64,000 nt of DNA, from assembly GCF_019303495.1 (NCBI RefSeq), contig NZ_JAEVFI010000001.1, positions 372,001-436,000 on the forward strand. The letters run 5' to 3'. Made by a program: the position numbers and the translations under genes. The notes under the pieces were generated by a model, which was not told where the DNA came from, did not search any database, and saw only the letters and a program-made list of their open reading frames with translations. The DNA is from Streptomyces sp. JJ66. GTDB taxonomy: Bacteria > Actinomycetota > Actinomycetes > Streptomycetales > Streptomycetaceae. Positions 32,231-41,339 of this stretch are shown here, piece by piece; the first letter of the stretch is position 1, and each line of letters opens with the position of its first letter.

Positions 32231-32338
32231 TTCTGCCGTACCCCACGGGAGGCAGCCGCCCTGGTACCGCCACCCCGGGTAGCCGGGGCTGCTGTCGCGG
32301 CCCGGGCGGCTGCGGCGGCCGGAGAAGGCTCAGCCGGG

Positions 32339-34354
32339 CTACTCCGCCGCCGTCGCCGCCTCGTCGATGGCGCGCAGCGAACGGCGTACCTGCTCGGGGT
32401 GGGTGGTGTACCAGAAGTCCGGCATGGAGGCGCGCAGGAAGGTGCCGTAGCGTGCTTTCGCCAGCCTCGGGTCCAGTACCGCGACGACGCCCCGGTCGCC
32501 CGTGGCGCGGATCAGACGGCCGGCGCCCTGGGCCATCAGCAGCGCCGCGTGCGTGGCGGCCACCGCCATGAAACCGTTGCCGCCGCCCTCCTCGACGGCC
32601 TTCTGCCGAGCGCTCATCAACGGGTCGTCGGGCCGGGGGAAGGGGATGCGGTCCATGACCACCAGCTGGCAGTTCACCCCCGGCACGTCCACCCCCTGCC
32701 ACAGCGACAGAGTGCCGAACAGGCACGTTTGCGGGTCATCGGCGAACCGCCGGATCAGCTCGCCGAGCGTCTCCTCACCCTGGAGCAGCACCGGCGCCCG
32801 CAGTCGGCCGCGCAGCTCCTCGGCCGCCGCCTGCGCGGCCCGCATCGAGGAGAACAGCCCGAGCGTGCGCCCGCCCGCGGCCTCGATCAGCTCCGTCAGC
32901 TCGCTGAGCATGTCCTCCCGGCTGCCGTCGCGACCGGGCGGGGTGAGGTGCTGGGCGACGTAGAGGATGCCCTGCTTGCGGTAGTCGAACGGCGAGCCGA
33001 CATCCAGGCCGCGCCAGCGCGGCAGGTCCGCACCGCCGTCGGCCTGTTCGTGCGAGCCCTCGGGCGCGAGGCCCAGCGACGCGCCCACTCCGTTGAAGTC
33101 CCCGCCCAGCTTCAGGGTGGCCGACGTCAGCACCACCGAACGCTCGTGGAACAGCTTCTCGCGCAGCAGGCCGGACACCGACAGCGGTGCGACGCGCAGC
33201 GAGGCGCCGAACCGGTCGTGCCGTTCGTACCAGATGACGTCGTACTCCGAGCCCTGTGTGACGCGTTCCGCCACCGCGTGCACGTTCTCCAGCGCCGCCA
33301 CGGCCTGTTTGCGCACCGCGTCCTCGTCCTGCACCGAGCGGTCGCGGGTGTTGCCCAGCGCCGACAGACAGCCGCGGGCGGCGTCACGCAGGGCGGCCAG
33401 CGCGTAGCCCAGGTCCTCCGGCACCGTCTCCAGGCGGCCGGGCAGGGCCAGCTCCATGACCCGCTCAAAGCCCTCGGCAGCGGTCAGCAGCTGGTCGGCC
33501 GCCTTCTCGTCCACCAGCTTGGCCACCCGGTTCACCGCGCGGTGGACGCCGCCCGGGGTGAGCTCGCCGGAGGCCACGCCAGTGACCCGGGAGACCAGTT
33601 CGTGCGCCTCGTCCACGATCAGCACCTCGTGGCTGGGCAGTACCGGAGCGCCCTCGATGGCGTCGATCGCCAGCAGCGCGTGGTTGGTGACGATCACGTC
33701 GGCCAGCTTGGCGCGTTCGCGGGCGGCCTCGGCGAAGCACTCCGCGCCGTAGGGGCAGCGGGAGGCGCCCAGGCACTCACGGGAGGAGACCGACACCTGG
33801 GCCCAGGCGCGGTCGGAGACGCCGGGGGTGAGGCCGTCACGGTCCCCCGTCTGAGTCTCGTCCGCCCAGTCCCGCAGGCGCAGCAGGTCCTTGCCCAGCT
33901 TGCTGGAGGGGCCCGCGCCCCCGGCGGACTGGGCGGCGGCCTCGAACGGGTCGAACAGGCCCGGTTCGTCCTCGGCGGGTACGCCCTCGTGCAGCCGGTG
34001 CAGGCACAGGTAGTTGGAGCGCCCCTTGAGCATGGCGAACTCCGGACGGCGGCGCAGCCGCGGGTGCAGTGCCTCCACCGTGCGCGGCAGGTCGCGCTCG
34101 ACGAGCTGCCGCTGCAGTGCGAGGGTGGCGGTGGCGACGACGACGCGCTCGCCCTGCGCGAGGGCGGGCACCAGGTAGCCGAGCGACTTGCCGGTGCCGG
34201 TGCCCGCCTGGATCAGCAGGTGGGTGCCCTCGTCGATGGCCTCCGCCACCGCTTCGGCCATGGCGACCTGGCCGGGCCGCTCGGTGCCGCCGACCGCGGT
34301 GACGGCGGCGTGGAGGAGGTCAAGGAGGGCGGGACCGCCGGATGGTGCGCTCAT
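32339..34354 (-). CDS. DinG/XPD-type iron-sulfur DNA helicase
   Basis: 671 residues, superfamily 2 of the Rad3/XPD group. Walker A is AGTGTGKSL at about 50-58; the DEAH box is in VLIVDEAHELV. Four cysteines for a [4Fe-4S] cluster lie between them: one in NYLCLHRLHEG and three in RECLGASRCPYGAECF. Motif VI-type residues are in GRLIRATGDRGVV. It should unwind DNA 5'-3' and resolve D-loops, R-loops or forked structures. The position convergent to lexA suits a repair role, but no SOS box was seen upstream. The ATG has AGGGTGG about 8 bases upstream. Confidence 0.92.
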   Translation of the reverse strand: MSAPSGGPALLDLLHAAVTAVGGTERPGQVAMAEAVAEAIDEGTHLLIQAGTGTGKSLGYLVPALAQGERVVVATATLALQRQLVERDLPRTVEALHPRLRRRPEFAMLKGRSNYLCLHRLHEGVPAEDEPGLFDPFEAAAQSAGGAGPSSKLGKDLLRLRDWADETQTGDRDGLTPGVSDRAWAQVSVSSRECLGASRCPYGAECFAEAARERAKLADVIVTNHALLAIDAIEGAPVLPSHEVLIVDEAHELVSRVTGVASGELTPGGVHRAVNRVAKLVDEKAADQLLTAAEGFERVMELALPGRLETVPEDLGYALAALRDAARGCLSALGNTRDRSVQDEDAVRKQAVAALENVHAVAERVTQGSEYDVIWYERHDRFGASLRVAPLSVSGLLREKLFHERSVVLTSATLKLGGDFNGVGASLGLAPEGSHEQADGGADLPRWRGLDVGSPFDYRKQGILYVAQHLTPPGRDGSREDMLSELTELIEAAGGRTLGLFSSMRAAQAAAEELRGRLRAPVLLQGEETLGELIRRFADDPQTCLFGTLSLWQGVDVPGVNCQLVVMDRIPFPRPDDPLMSARQKAVEEGGGNGFMAVAATHAALLMAQGAGRLIRATGDRGVVAVLDPRLAKARYGTFLRASMPDFWYTTHPEQVRRSLRAIDEAATAAE

Positions 34355-34399
34355 AGGGCAGCCACCCTAAGGGGTCCCGCTGACACCGCGCTCGTCTGG

Positions 34400-36211
34400 T
34401 CACCCAGCGTGCAGAGGGTTGGGAACGGTGCCGTCCACGACGGCGTGCGGCCGCTCCGCGCGGTCGCGGTAACCGTCGGCGTACAGCCGGTTGCGATTGA
34501 GGCACAGCCGTCCGATGCGCTCGGTGAGCAGGTCGAACAGCTCGTAGCGGCGCTTCAGCTCGGGAAAGCGCCGCTGGTAGCGCAGCACCTCTTCGCGCGC
34601 CAGCGTCCAGAACCGGGCCTGAGGTACGCCGAGCTGCCGGGCGCACAGCGGCGCGAGGTAGCGGAAGACGCCGACGAACAGGCCGGTGTGGATGAACTGC
34701 GGAAGGAAGTCCGGCGGCTCGGTGAGCAGCGTCGCCCGCACCTCGCTGGGCACCTCGGCCAGCTCCGGCAGCGGCTGGGCGCACAGGTTGACGTCGTCGA
34801 CAAAGTCCTTGACCGCCAGCCGCGCCGGGACGTCCTGTTCGTCGAAGACGACGACGGCGTTCTCCCCGTGCGGCGAGAACACGGTGCCGTAGCGGTACAG
34901 GAAGTGCAGCAGCGGCGGCAGCAGGGCCTGGAACAGGTGCCGCAGCCATACCTGTGGTGCGAGGCCGGAGCGGTGCACCAGCTCGGTGGTCAGACAGCGG
35001 CCCGCCGGGTCGGTGTGCAGCAGGGCGGCCAGGCTGCGCGCCCGCTCCCTGGGCGCCAGGTACGGCCCGATGGGCTCGCGCCAGATACATCCCAGCAGTT
35101 CGCGGTACTGGTACGGGACGCCGGGCAGCCGGTCGTACAGCGGGTGTTCGACGGTCACGGAGGCCACCTCGCCGAGGAGGACGACCCGGGTCTCCTCGTG
35201 CAGGAACGGGTCGGCATCGCGCAGATGGTGAATCCAGGAGGTGACGGCCGGGGCCGCGAGCGTGCGCTCGGTGGGCAGGCCGCGCCACACGAGCGTGTTG
35301 AGTACCGACAGCGGCAGCTTGACGGTACGGGCCGCGGGGCGGCTGACGTTGAGGAAGGTGCGCACCGACTGCTGCGGCACCCGCAAGTCGTCGTCCTCGG
35401 GCAGCTCGATGACCAGGCCGTCGGCGATCTGGGCGGCGAACAGCGGCGCGATCGTCTCGTCCCACTGCCAGGGGTGCACCGGCAGCCACAGGTAGTCGTG
35501 GGGGTCGCGGTCCTGTTCGGTGACGGCGCGGGCGAACGCCTGCCGGACGCGCGCGGGCAGCTCGTCCTCGTACAGGCGGTCGGCGGTGGCCAGCGCCGGG
35601 GTGCCCCGGTAGCGGGCGAGCGAACGGTGGACGGCGAGCCACGGCAGCCGGGCCGGGGTGCGGGCCTCCGGGGTCCACCGCCGGGCGTCGGTGGCGGAGA
35701 AGCCGAGGCGGCCCTTGCTGGCGACGAGCCAGGGGTGCCCGGTGAGGTGTCCCTCCAGTTCGGCGTACCCGAGGTCGGCGAGGGCGGCGGCGGTGGGCGC
35801 GGACCGCGCGAGGCGGACGTCGGCGGCGAGGGTGGCCGTCAGCTCACGCAGCAGGTGTCCGAGGGTGTCGCCAGGGAGCCGGAGGAGGGTGCCGTGGGCG
35901 TCGGCGAGGAAGGCGAGCGGGTCGGTGGCCGGGGTGATCGAGTCGGGATCTACCTCCCAGTGCCCGTAGGCTCCGCGCCGCGCGCTGAACCGGTACACGT
36001 GGCTGCCGGGCACGGCCAGCCGGTACGGCCGCGGGGCGCTGGCGTGGTCGGCGTCTGCCCGGGGGAGGCCGCTGGTACTCGCCGTGGTTTCCGCGTCCTC
36101 GGGTTCGGGGGTGAGCACGCCTTCGTAGGCGAACTCGCCGAGCAGCTTGGCGAACAGGCGGCGGGCGGCGGCGTGCCAGGCGGCGGCGGGCGCCGGAGGT
36201 ATGGAGGGCAA
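34400..36211 (-). CDS. NIS siderophore synthetase (IucA/IucC family, DesD-like)
   Basis: 603 residues. NIS synthetases adenylate a carboxylate and join it to an amine or hydroxylamine. Family signatures are visible: GHPWLVASKGRLGF, PVHPWQWDE, KLPLSVLNTLVWRGL and FSPHGENAVVVFD. Its length and motifs resemble DesD-type (type C) enzymes, which act on monoacylated dicarboxylic substrates. The start is a TTG at 36211, decided by GAGGAG seven bases upstream. It is the last gene of a three-gene operon, 129 bases after the acyltransferase. The product is not known. Confidence 0.9.
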   Translation of the reverse strand: MPSIPPAPAAAWHAAARRLFAKLLGEFAYEGVLTPEPEDAETTASTSGLPRADADHASAPRPYRLAVPGSHVYRFSARRGAYGHWEVDPDSITPATDPLAFLADAHGTLLRLPGDTLGHLLRELTATLAADVRLARSAPTAAALADLGYAELEGHLTGHPWLVASKGRLGFSATDARRWTPEARTPARLPWLAVHRSLARYRGTPALATADRLYEDELPARVRQAFARAVTEQDRDPHDYLWLPVHPWQWDETIAPLFAAQIADGLVIELPEDDDLRVPQQSVRTFLNVSRPAARTVKLPLSVLNTLVWRGLPTERTLAAPAVTSWIHHLRDADPFLHEETRVVLLGEVASVTVEHPLYDRLPGVPYQYRELLGCIWREPIGPYLAPRERARSLAALLHTDPAGRCLTTELVHRSGLAPQVWLRHLFQALLPPLLHFLYRYGTVFSPHGENAVVVFDEQDVPARLAVKDFVDDVNLCAQPLPELAEVPSEVRATLLTEPPDFLPQFIHTGLFVGVFRYLAPLCARQLGVPQARFWTLAREEVLRYQRRFPELKRRYELFDLLTERIGRLCLNRNRLYADGYRDRAERPHAVVDGTVPNPLHAG

Positions 36212-36340
36212 GTGCGTTCTCCTCGGTGTGCGACGGCGGAGTCAGAGGGGCTTGCTCCGGTCCTTCCGCTCGCCGCCGGGCGCCGGGGACGGTGGCGAGA
36301 GCGGGGGCAGGACCGCTGGGAACGACGTGCTGGCGGAACG

Positions 36341-37165
36341 CTATGGCGTCGGGCACCGCGTGCGGTCGCGAACGAGCAGAGCGGCCCGCTTGTCCGGCAG
36401 GTCCACTTCGGCGGCCAGCCGGAATCCCGCGCGCAGGAACGCGGCGACGGAGGCGGCGTTGCGCACGTCGGGCTCGGCCAGCAGGCGGTGGCAGGACGGC
36501 CGGTGGCTGAGCACCAGTTCGCTGACGGCGCGCAGCAGGGCGGTGCCGACGCCGTGTCCGCGCCGCTCGGGCGGGCCGATCAGCAGGTGGACGCCGGTGT
36601 CGTGCGGGCGGGTGGGGAAGTGCCGGGCCAGCGGGTCGAGATCAGCGCGGTACAGCTCCCAGTAGCTCATCGGTGTTCCGTCGAGCACGCCCAGGCACGG
36701 CACGCTGCGGCCGTCCCCAGCAAGCTGGGTGCGCAGGTGGGCCGCGGTGGTCTCGGCCGGACCGGCCAGCTCCCAGAACGCCGCGACGGCGGGGTCGTTC
36801 ATCCAGCCGGTGAGCAGCTCCAGGTCGCGCTCCAGCCGGACGGGGACCAGGTGGAAGGCCCCGGCGGCGGACGTGACGGGGGGCCAGTCGGCCACGGCGC
36901 CGAGCAGTTCGCTGTCCGGCGTCCCGGCCGGGGGCGCGTCCTGGCCATGGGCGGCGACGAACTCGGCCGGGAGCTGGAGCTCCAGCGTGTCCTCGTCATC
37001 CGGGCCGGAGCCGGGCGGGGCGAACGCGGGTCCGGGCGGGGCGGAGCCGGAGCCGGACGGACCCGAGCCAGGCCCGGACGTGCCGAGCGCGAACCCGGAC
37101 GAGCCGGACGGCGGCGCGGCGGGCCCCGGGGTGCCCACGCGGGTCACGGGATCGGTGGACGGCAC
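36341..37165 (-). CDS. Siderophore-type GNAT acyltransferase (IucB/RhbD-like)
   Basis: 274 residues. The first ~80 are a Gly/Ser/Pro-rich linker. The C-terminal ~175 residues are a GNAT domain of the siderophore subgroup: FHLVPVRLERDLELLTGWMN at the start, SYWELYRADLDPLARHF in the middle, and the acetyl-CoA loop GPPERRGHGVGTALLRA. It should acylate an N-hydroxylated lysine- or diamine-derived substrate. It starts at GTG with GAGGAGG eight bases upstream, 27 bases after the preceding synthetase gene. The long linker before the domain is unusual. Confidence 0.88.
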   Translation of the reverse strand: MPSTDPVTRVGTPGPAAPPSGSSGFALGTSGPGSGPSGSGSAPPGPAFAPPGSGPDDEDTLELQLPAEFVAAHGQDAPPAGTPDSELLGAVADWPPVTSAAGAFHLVPVRLERDLELLTGWMNDPAVAAFWELAGPAETTAAHLRTQLAGDGRSVPCLGVLDGTPMSYWELYRADLDPLARHFPTRPHDTGVHLLIGPPERRGHGVGTALLRAVSELVLSHRPSCHRLLAEPDVRNAASVAAFLRAGFRLAAEVDLPDKRAALLVRDRTRCPTP

Positions 37166-37192
37166 GGCAGCCGCCTCCTCTCGGCGGGCGGG

Positions 37193-39103
37193 TCAGCGGT
37201 CAGCCAGCGGGTTGGGCAGCGTGACGTACACGGACTGGGTATCGACCGGGCCAACCAGCTCGTCCAGCCCGTGCAGCCGCGTGAGCAGGTTCGCCTTGCA
37301 GCGCAGCGCCGGTGCGTCCAGCAGGAGGGCCGGGAGCGGGGAGCAGGGCTCGCCGTGGGTGCTGCTCGCCCGCCCGGCGAGGAAGTGCCGGAGCGCCGCG
37401 AGCAGCAGGGCCTCATCGACGCCGAGCTGGGAGCCGAAGGCCCCGATGAGGCCGAGCACGTGATTGATGCCCAGGTAGTAGGCGAACCGCTCGTCGGTGA
37501 CGGCGTCGGGCACGAAGGAGTCGCTGGTCTCGCCGACGCCCGGGACGCGGGCCTGGAGCGCGGCACGGTGCGAGGCGCGGAAGTAGTAGCCCTGGTTGTC
37601 GCGGTACCTTCCGCCCCTGGGCCAGCCCTCGGCGTCCAGCAGGACCAGGGTGTTCTGCTGGTGCGCCTCCAGCGCGATGCCGGCGTGCGCGTCCAGCCAC
37701 AGCACCGGGGCGACGACGGCGTCCAGGTAGCGCAGGAACCACTCGGCGGCGACGGCGGTCACCGCACGCCCGCCGCGGGCCGCGATGCCGTGGACGGCGT
37801 CGGCGAGCCGGGAACGCGTCGGGTGGCCGGGGACGCCGGGCCAGGGTCGCGGTGAGGTGAGCGCGGCGAGACACACGGCGTCGTCGCCCGGCGCGAACGG
37901 GTGGTGCCGCAGCACGGTGTCCAGCCCGGGCACCGGCTGTCCGTCGGGGCTGTTGACGCCGAGCCAGGCCGGGTCGCGCACGATGTCGAAGCTAGGGTGG
38001 GCCGCGCGCCACTGCTCGCCGAGCCCGCTGCGCAGCAGCCGGTGCACCTCCACGCCGCGCTGTGCTTCCTTGCGCAGGTTTTCCCGGCGCGAGTTGGTGA
38101 TGCGCAGGGCCAGGGACAGTTTGAGCATGACGGGCGTATCCGGCCGGGCCACGGTGCGCACGGACGACGTCGGGTGCCAGAGGTCGCCGTGTGGTCCGAG
38201 GTCATGCAGGAGACCGGCGTCCAGCAGGGCGCGGACCTCCGGGCGGTGCCGCACCGCGCGGGCCTGCCACGGGTGGAGCGGCAGCGGCACCGTGTCGGGC
38301 GTAGGCAGCCGGAGGCCGGGGGCGAGCCGGGCGGCCAGCCGGGCGGCGGGCAGGGTGCGGCCGCTCTCCGTCCAGGCGGAGTCGGCGGCGAGCACCGAGG
38401 GGTCCACGCCGAACCAGTGCAGCCGGAAGGTGCCGTGCAGCTCCGGTGAGTAGCGTTCGGCCTCCTCCGGTGACAGCCCCTCGCGGCTCTTGGGCGCGGG
38501 GTGCATCGGGTGGCCAAAGACAAGCGACTGCTCGGCGGCCAGGAACCGGCTGTGGCCCGCCGGAGGTTCGGGGGCAGCGCGGCGTGCGGCCACGAAGCGG
38601 GTGGTGCGGCGGACGGAGTCGGCCACGCGGCTCACCAGATCGGTGCCGTCCTCGATACCGCTGGAGTGCTGATGGGTCGCTTCGCGGGCGAGCAGCGCGG
38701 CGAGGGTAGGGGCGTCGAGGTCCGGGGCGTTGGCGGGCGCGACGGCCAGCCGGGGCGGGCCAAAACGGTGCCAGCCGGTGGCGGACCAGTACCGCACGGG
38801 CACGTGCACCGCCGTCCCGCAGGCCGTCAACGGCAGGGCGAGCATGCCCCCTTCGGGTGGGGTGCCCGGTCCGGTCTCGCGGAGCCAGCAGCGCAGCAGG
38901 TTCTCCGCCGCGGCGTGGTCGGCGGCGCGAGCCGGCTCCGGATCGTCGAGCGGATCGGGAGCCGGGGCCCCGGGTGGGTGAACCCCGGGCGTCCGCCGTG
39001 CCTGGCGTGGCACCGTCGCGTCGTCCAGCAGCGCGGCGGGGCGCTGCCGCACCACGGGGGCATCCCTCGTCTCGGGTTCGGCCGATTCGGCGCGTTCGTC
39101 CAC
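37193..39103 (-). CDS. NIS siderophore synthetase (IucA/IucC family), first gene of operon
   Basis: 636 residues. Family signatures: GHPMHPAPKSREGLSPEEAE, PLHPWQARAV, MLKLSLALRITNSRREN and EAHQQNTLVLLD. The EAHxQN form (against PHGEN in its operon partner) points to the citrate-using IucA/RhbC side of the family (inference). The first ~90 residues are a disordered acidic leader. The GTG at 39103 has GGGAGG five bases upstream. With the acyltransferase and the DesD-like enzyme it makes a citrate-hydroxamate-type siderophore cassette resembling the uncharacterised siderophore locus near lexA in S. coelicolor (recalled). No iron box was found upstream. Confidence 0.9.
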   Translation of the reverse strand: MDERAESAEPETRDAPVVRQRPAALLDDATVPRQARRTPGVHPPGAPAPDPLDDPEPARAADHAAAENLLRCWLRETGPGTPPEGGMLALPLTACGTAVHVPVRYWSATGWHRFGPPRLAVAPANAPDLDAPTLAALLAREATHQHSSGIEDGTDLVSRVADSVRRTTRFVAARRAAPEPPAGHSRFLAAEQSLVFGHPMHPAPKSREGLSPEEAERYSPELHGTFRLHWFGVDPSVLAADSAWTESGRTLPAARLAARLAPGLRLPTPDTVPLPLHPWQARAVRHRPEVRALLDAGLLHDLGPHGDLWHPTSSVRTVARPDTPVMLKLSLALRITNSRRENLRKEAQRGVEVHRLLRSGLGEQWRAAHPSFDIVRDPAWLGVNSPDGQPVPGLDTVLRHHPFAPGDDAVCLAALTSPRPWPGVPGHPTRSRLADAVHGIAARGGRAVTAVAAEWFLRYLDAVVAPVLWLDAHAGIALEAHQQNTLVLLDAEGWPRGGRYRDNQGYYFRASHRAALQARVPGVGETSDSFVPDAVTDERFAYYLGINHVLGLIGAFGSQLGVDEALLLAALRHFLAGRASSTHGEPCSPLPALLLDAPALRCKANLLTRLHGLDELVGPVDTQSVYVTLPNPLADR

Positions 39104-39334
39104 AAGACCTCCCTGAACGTGTGGGCCGCTGCGCAGCCGTACGGAGTAACGACGCGGACGGCGGGAGATCACGGCCGGGCGGAAGATCGGCTGCCAACCC
39201 GGGCTGGGCAGGCGGAACCGCGGACCCGGCGAGCGCCGTCGTACGCGGCACCGGCATAGTTGGGGGTCACCGCGCTCCGGCTCGGTGCATGACAAGCCGC
39301 TCAGCACGACGATCGTTTCAGGGGGAGTTCGTAC

Positions 39335-40540
39335 ATGTCAGCCATGTCCAAGGCCGCGCGGCGGCGCCGTCCGGCGCTGGCCACGGCCGCACTGGTAGCC
39401 GCGTTCGCGGTGGCCGCCACCGCCTGCGGCCCCGACGAGGTGCAGCCGGACGACACCAAGCCCAGCGCGTCGGCCCCGGGCAGCCTGAACCCGGACGAGC
39501 TCGCCCTGCCCGAGGACCTGCCCTTCGACCTCGACGATCTCAAACGCTGGAAGGAGGGCGAGTGGGATAACTGGGACCCCGACGGCTGGCTCGGCGACGC
39601 CAAGGACTTCATCAACCCGATCATCGAGGACCTGTGGGACCGCCAGCGCATGCGGGAGGCCGAGGAGCCGGAGCGCGAGGTCGAGGAGGAGGAGATCGAG
39701 GGCACGCCCGAGGGTGACGGCGACGGCTCCACCGAGGACGAGGGCGTCACCGACCCCGAGCCCGCGCCCGTCGAGGCGGCCCCGGTGCGCACGCCCTACA
39801 CCGACAACGCGGCGCCCTACGGCAAGGTGTTCATGGACACCCCGCAGGGCCAGATGGTCTGCTCCGGCACGGTCGTCCAGGACCCGGCCAACCCGGGGAA
39901 GTCCAACCTCGTCGCCACCGCGGGGCACTGCGTGCACGGCGGCCAGGGCAGCGGCTGGTTCCGCAACGTGGTCTTCGTGCCCGGATACAACAACCAGAGC
40001 CTGCCAGCGCAGCAGCTGGCGACGGCTCCGGAGGAGGACGTCCTCCCGCATGGCATCTGGTGGGCCTCGCGGGCCGCCACCACCGATCACTGGCGCACCG
40101 CGGGCGCCAACACCGGTGGCGCGGGCGCGGCTCAGGACTTCGCGGTGCTGGAGGTCAAGCCGGAGGACGGCGGCGCGGCCTCGCTGCAGGAGACGGCCGG
40201 CGCGGCGGTGGAGATCAACTTCAGCCAGCCAGCGGTGGATGCGCTGGGCGAAGTGACGGCCCGCGGCTACCCCGCAGCCCCGCCGTTCGACGGCTCCGCG
40301 ATGTTCAGCTGCACCGATGCCCCCTCCCGCCTGACCATCGACGCCGCGCAGCCGACGCTGTACCGGATGGGCTGCACCATGACGGGCGGCTCCTCCGGCG
40401 GCGGCTGGGTGGCGAGGGGCCCGGACGGTGACGACGTGCTGTACTCGGTGACGTCCGTCGGCCCGCCCACCGCTACCTGGCTCGCGGGCCCGCGTCTGGG
40501 CGCGGAGACGAAGGCGGTCTTCGACGCGCTGTCCGGCTGA
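39335..40540 (+). CDS. Lipoprotein-anchored trypsin-like serine protease
   Basis: 401 residues. A signal peptide ends in a lipobox-like AATAC with Cys31, suggesting attachment to the outer face of the membrane. Residues 35-150 are a highly acidic linker (Asp/Glu/Pro). The protease domain carries His198 (TAGHC), Asp268 (AQDFAVLEV) and Ser354 (GGSSGGGW), a triad of the trypsin/V8-like S1 fold. The ATG at 39335 has GGGGGAG seven bases upstream; an ATG three codons later also fits. It is divergent from the siderophore operon. The substrate is unknown. Confidence 0.88.
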   Translation: MSAMSKAARRRRPALATAALVAAFAVAATACGPDEVQPDDTKPSASAPGSLNPDELALPEDLPFDLDDLKRWKEGEWDNWDPDGWLGDAKDFINPIIEDLWDRQRMREAEEPEREVEEEEIEGTPEGDGDGSTEDEGVTDPEPAPVEAAPVRTPYTDNAAPYGKVFMDTPQGQMVCSGTVVQDPANPGKSNLVATAGHCVHGGQGSGWFRNVVFVPGYNNQSLPAQQLATAPEEDVLPHGIWWASRAATTDHWRTAGANTGGAGAAQDFAVLEVKPEDGGAASLQETAGAAVEINFSQPAVDALGEVTARGYPAAPPFDGSAMFSCTDAPSRLTIDAAQPTLYRMGCTMTGGSSGGGWVARGPDGDDVLYSVTSVGPPTATWLAGPRLGAETKAVFDALSG

Positions 40541-40586
40541 CGCGATACCGGACGTGCGCCGGGGGCACCGTACGCGGCGGTGAAGC

Positions 40587-40620
40587 GAAAAGGGGTGTGG
40601 GGTCTCCCACACCCCTTTTC
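40587..40620. terminator. Bidirectional terminator, protease / panD
   Basis: A 15-bp perfect stem (GAAAAGGGGTGTGGG with its complement) and a 4-base loop. An A-run on one side and a T-run on the other make it rho-independent in both directions, between two convergent genes. Confidence 0.92.
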
Positions 40621-40629
40621 TTGCCCCGC

Positions 40630-41052
40630 TCAGGCCGAGGCGACAGCCAGCGGGCTGCGCGTCGTGTCCGTTCCGGGGACGGGGGCGGACGGGTCGGAGC
40701 CCAGCTCCACGATGCGGTTGTCCTCGTCTACGTGCACGACCTTAGGCCGGAACGCGCGCGCCTCAGCGTCCTCCAGCTGCCCGTAGCTGATCAGGATCAC
40801 CAGGTCGCCGGGATGCACCAAGTGCGCGGCGGCACCGTTGATGCCGATGACGCCGGAGCCGCGCTGGCCCTCGATGACGTAGGTCTCCAGGCGGGCTCCG
40901 TTGGTGATGTCCACGATGTGTACCAGCTCACCGGGAAGCAGGTCGGCGGCGTCGAGCAGGTCGGCGTCGATGGTGACCGATCCCACGTAGTGCAGGTCGG
41001 CCTCGGTGACCGTTGCCCGGTGGATCTTCGACTTGAACATGGTGCGCAGCAC
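40630..41052 (-). CDS. panD: Aspartate 1-decarboxylase proenzyme
   Basis: 140 residues. It makes beta-alanine for pantothenate and CoA. The self-cleavage site is Gly24-Ser25 (HYVGSVTID); Ser25 becomes the pyruvoyl cofactor. The catalytic tyrosine region [18 protein letters not shown] is present. The GTG at 41052 is the usual [11 protein letters not shown] start and has GGAGGAG upstream; an ATG at 41040 is the shorter alternative. panB and panC are not in the window. It ends at the shared terminator. Confidence 0.95.
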   Translation of the reverse strand: MLRTMFKSKIHRATVTEADLHYVGSVTIDADLLDAADLLPGELVHIVDITNGARLETYVIEGQRGSGVIGINGAAAHLVHPGDLVILISYGQLEDAEARAFRPKVVHVDEDNRIVELGSDPSAPVPGTDTTRSPLAVASA

Positions 41053-41287
41053 GGTGCCGGACTCCTCCGAATGCGTAGGGTCGCGCTCCCTGCGTGCGGG
41101 ATGCGCGCCGTTCCCGGCCATGCTACGGCGCTCCCGCCCTCCCCCGCCCCAGACGTTGACGCGGATCACACACCGGGCCGGGCCACCGGTCATCCCGGGC
41201 GGCGGAGCAGGCGGCGGCCAGCGCCCGCGGCCCGTGGCTCACCCGGGTACGTACCCGGAGCCGGTGGAAGCCCGGTGGAACGACGGA

Positions 41288-41312
41288 CGCCCCCGTCAGG
41301 CCGACGGGGGCG
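41288..41312 (-). terminator. hflX terminator
   Basis: A 10-bp perfect stem (CGCCCCCGTC with GACGGGGGCG) and a 5-base loop, 28 bases past the hflX stop in the direction of transcription. Confidence 0.8.
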
Positions 41313-41339
41313 AAGGTCAGGGCAGGCCGGGAGGGCACG

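Noticed and set aside
32399..37855. A very long open frame (over 1800 codons) on the + strand
   Set aside because: It runs antisense to the DinG-like gene and the NIS synthetase genes, shows no recognisable domain and has the low-complexity Arg/Gly/Val composition of shadow frames in high-GC DNA.
39104..39334. Iron-box (DmdR/IdeR) operator upstream of the siderophore operon
   Set aside because: No TTAGG-like half-sites or 19-bp dyad could be found on either strand.
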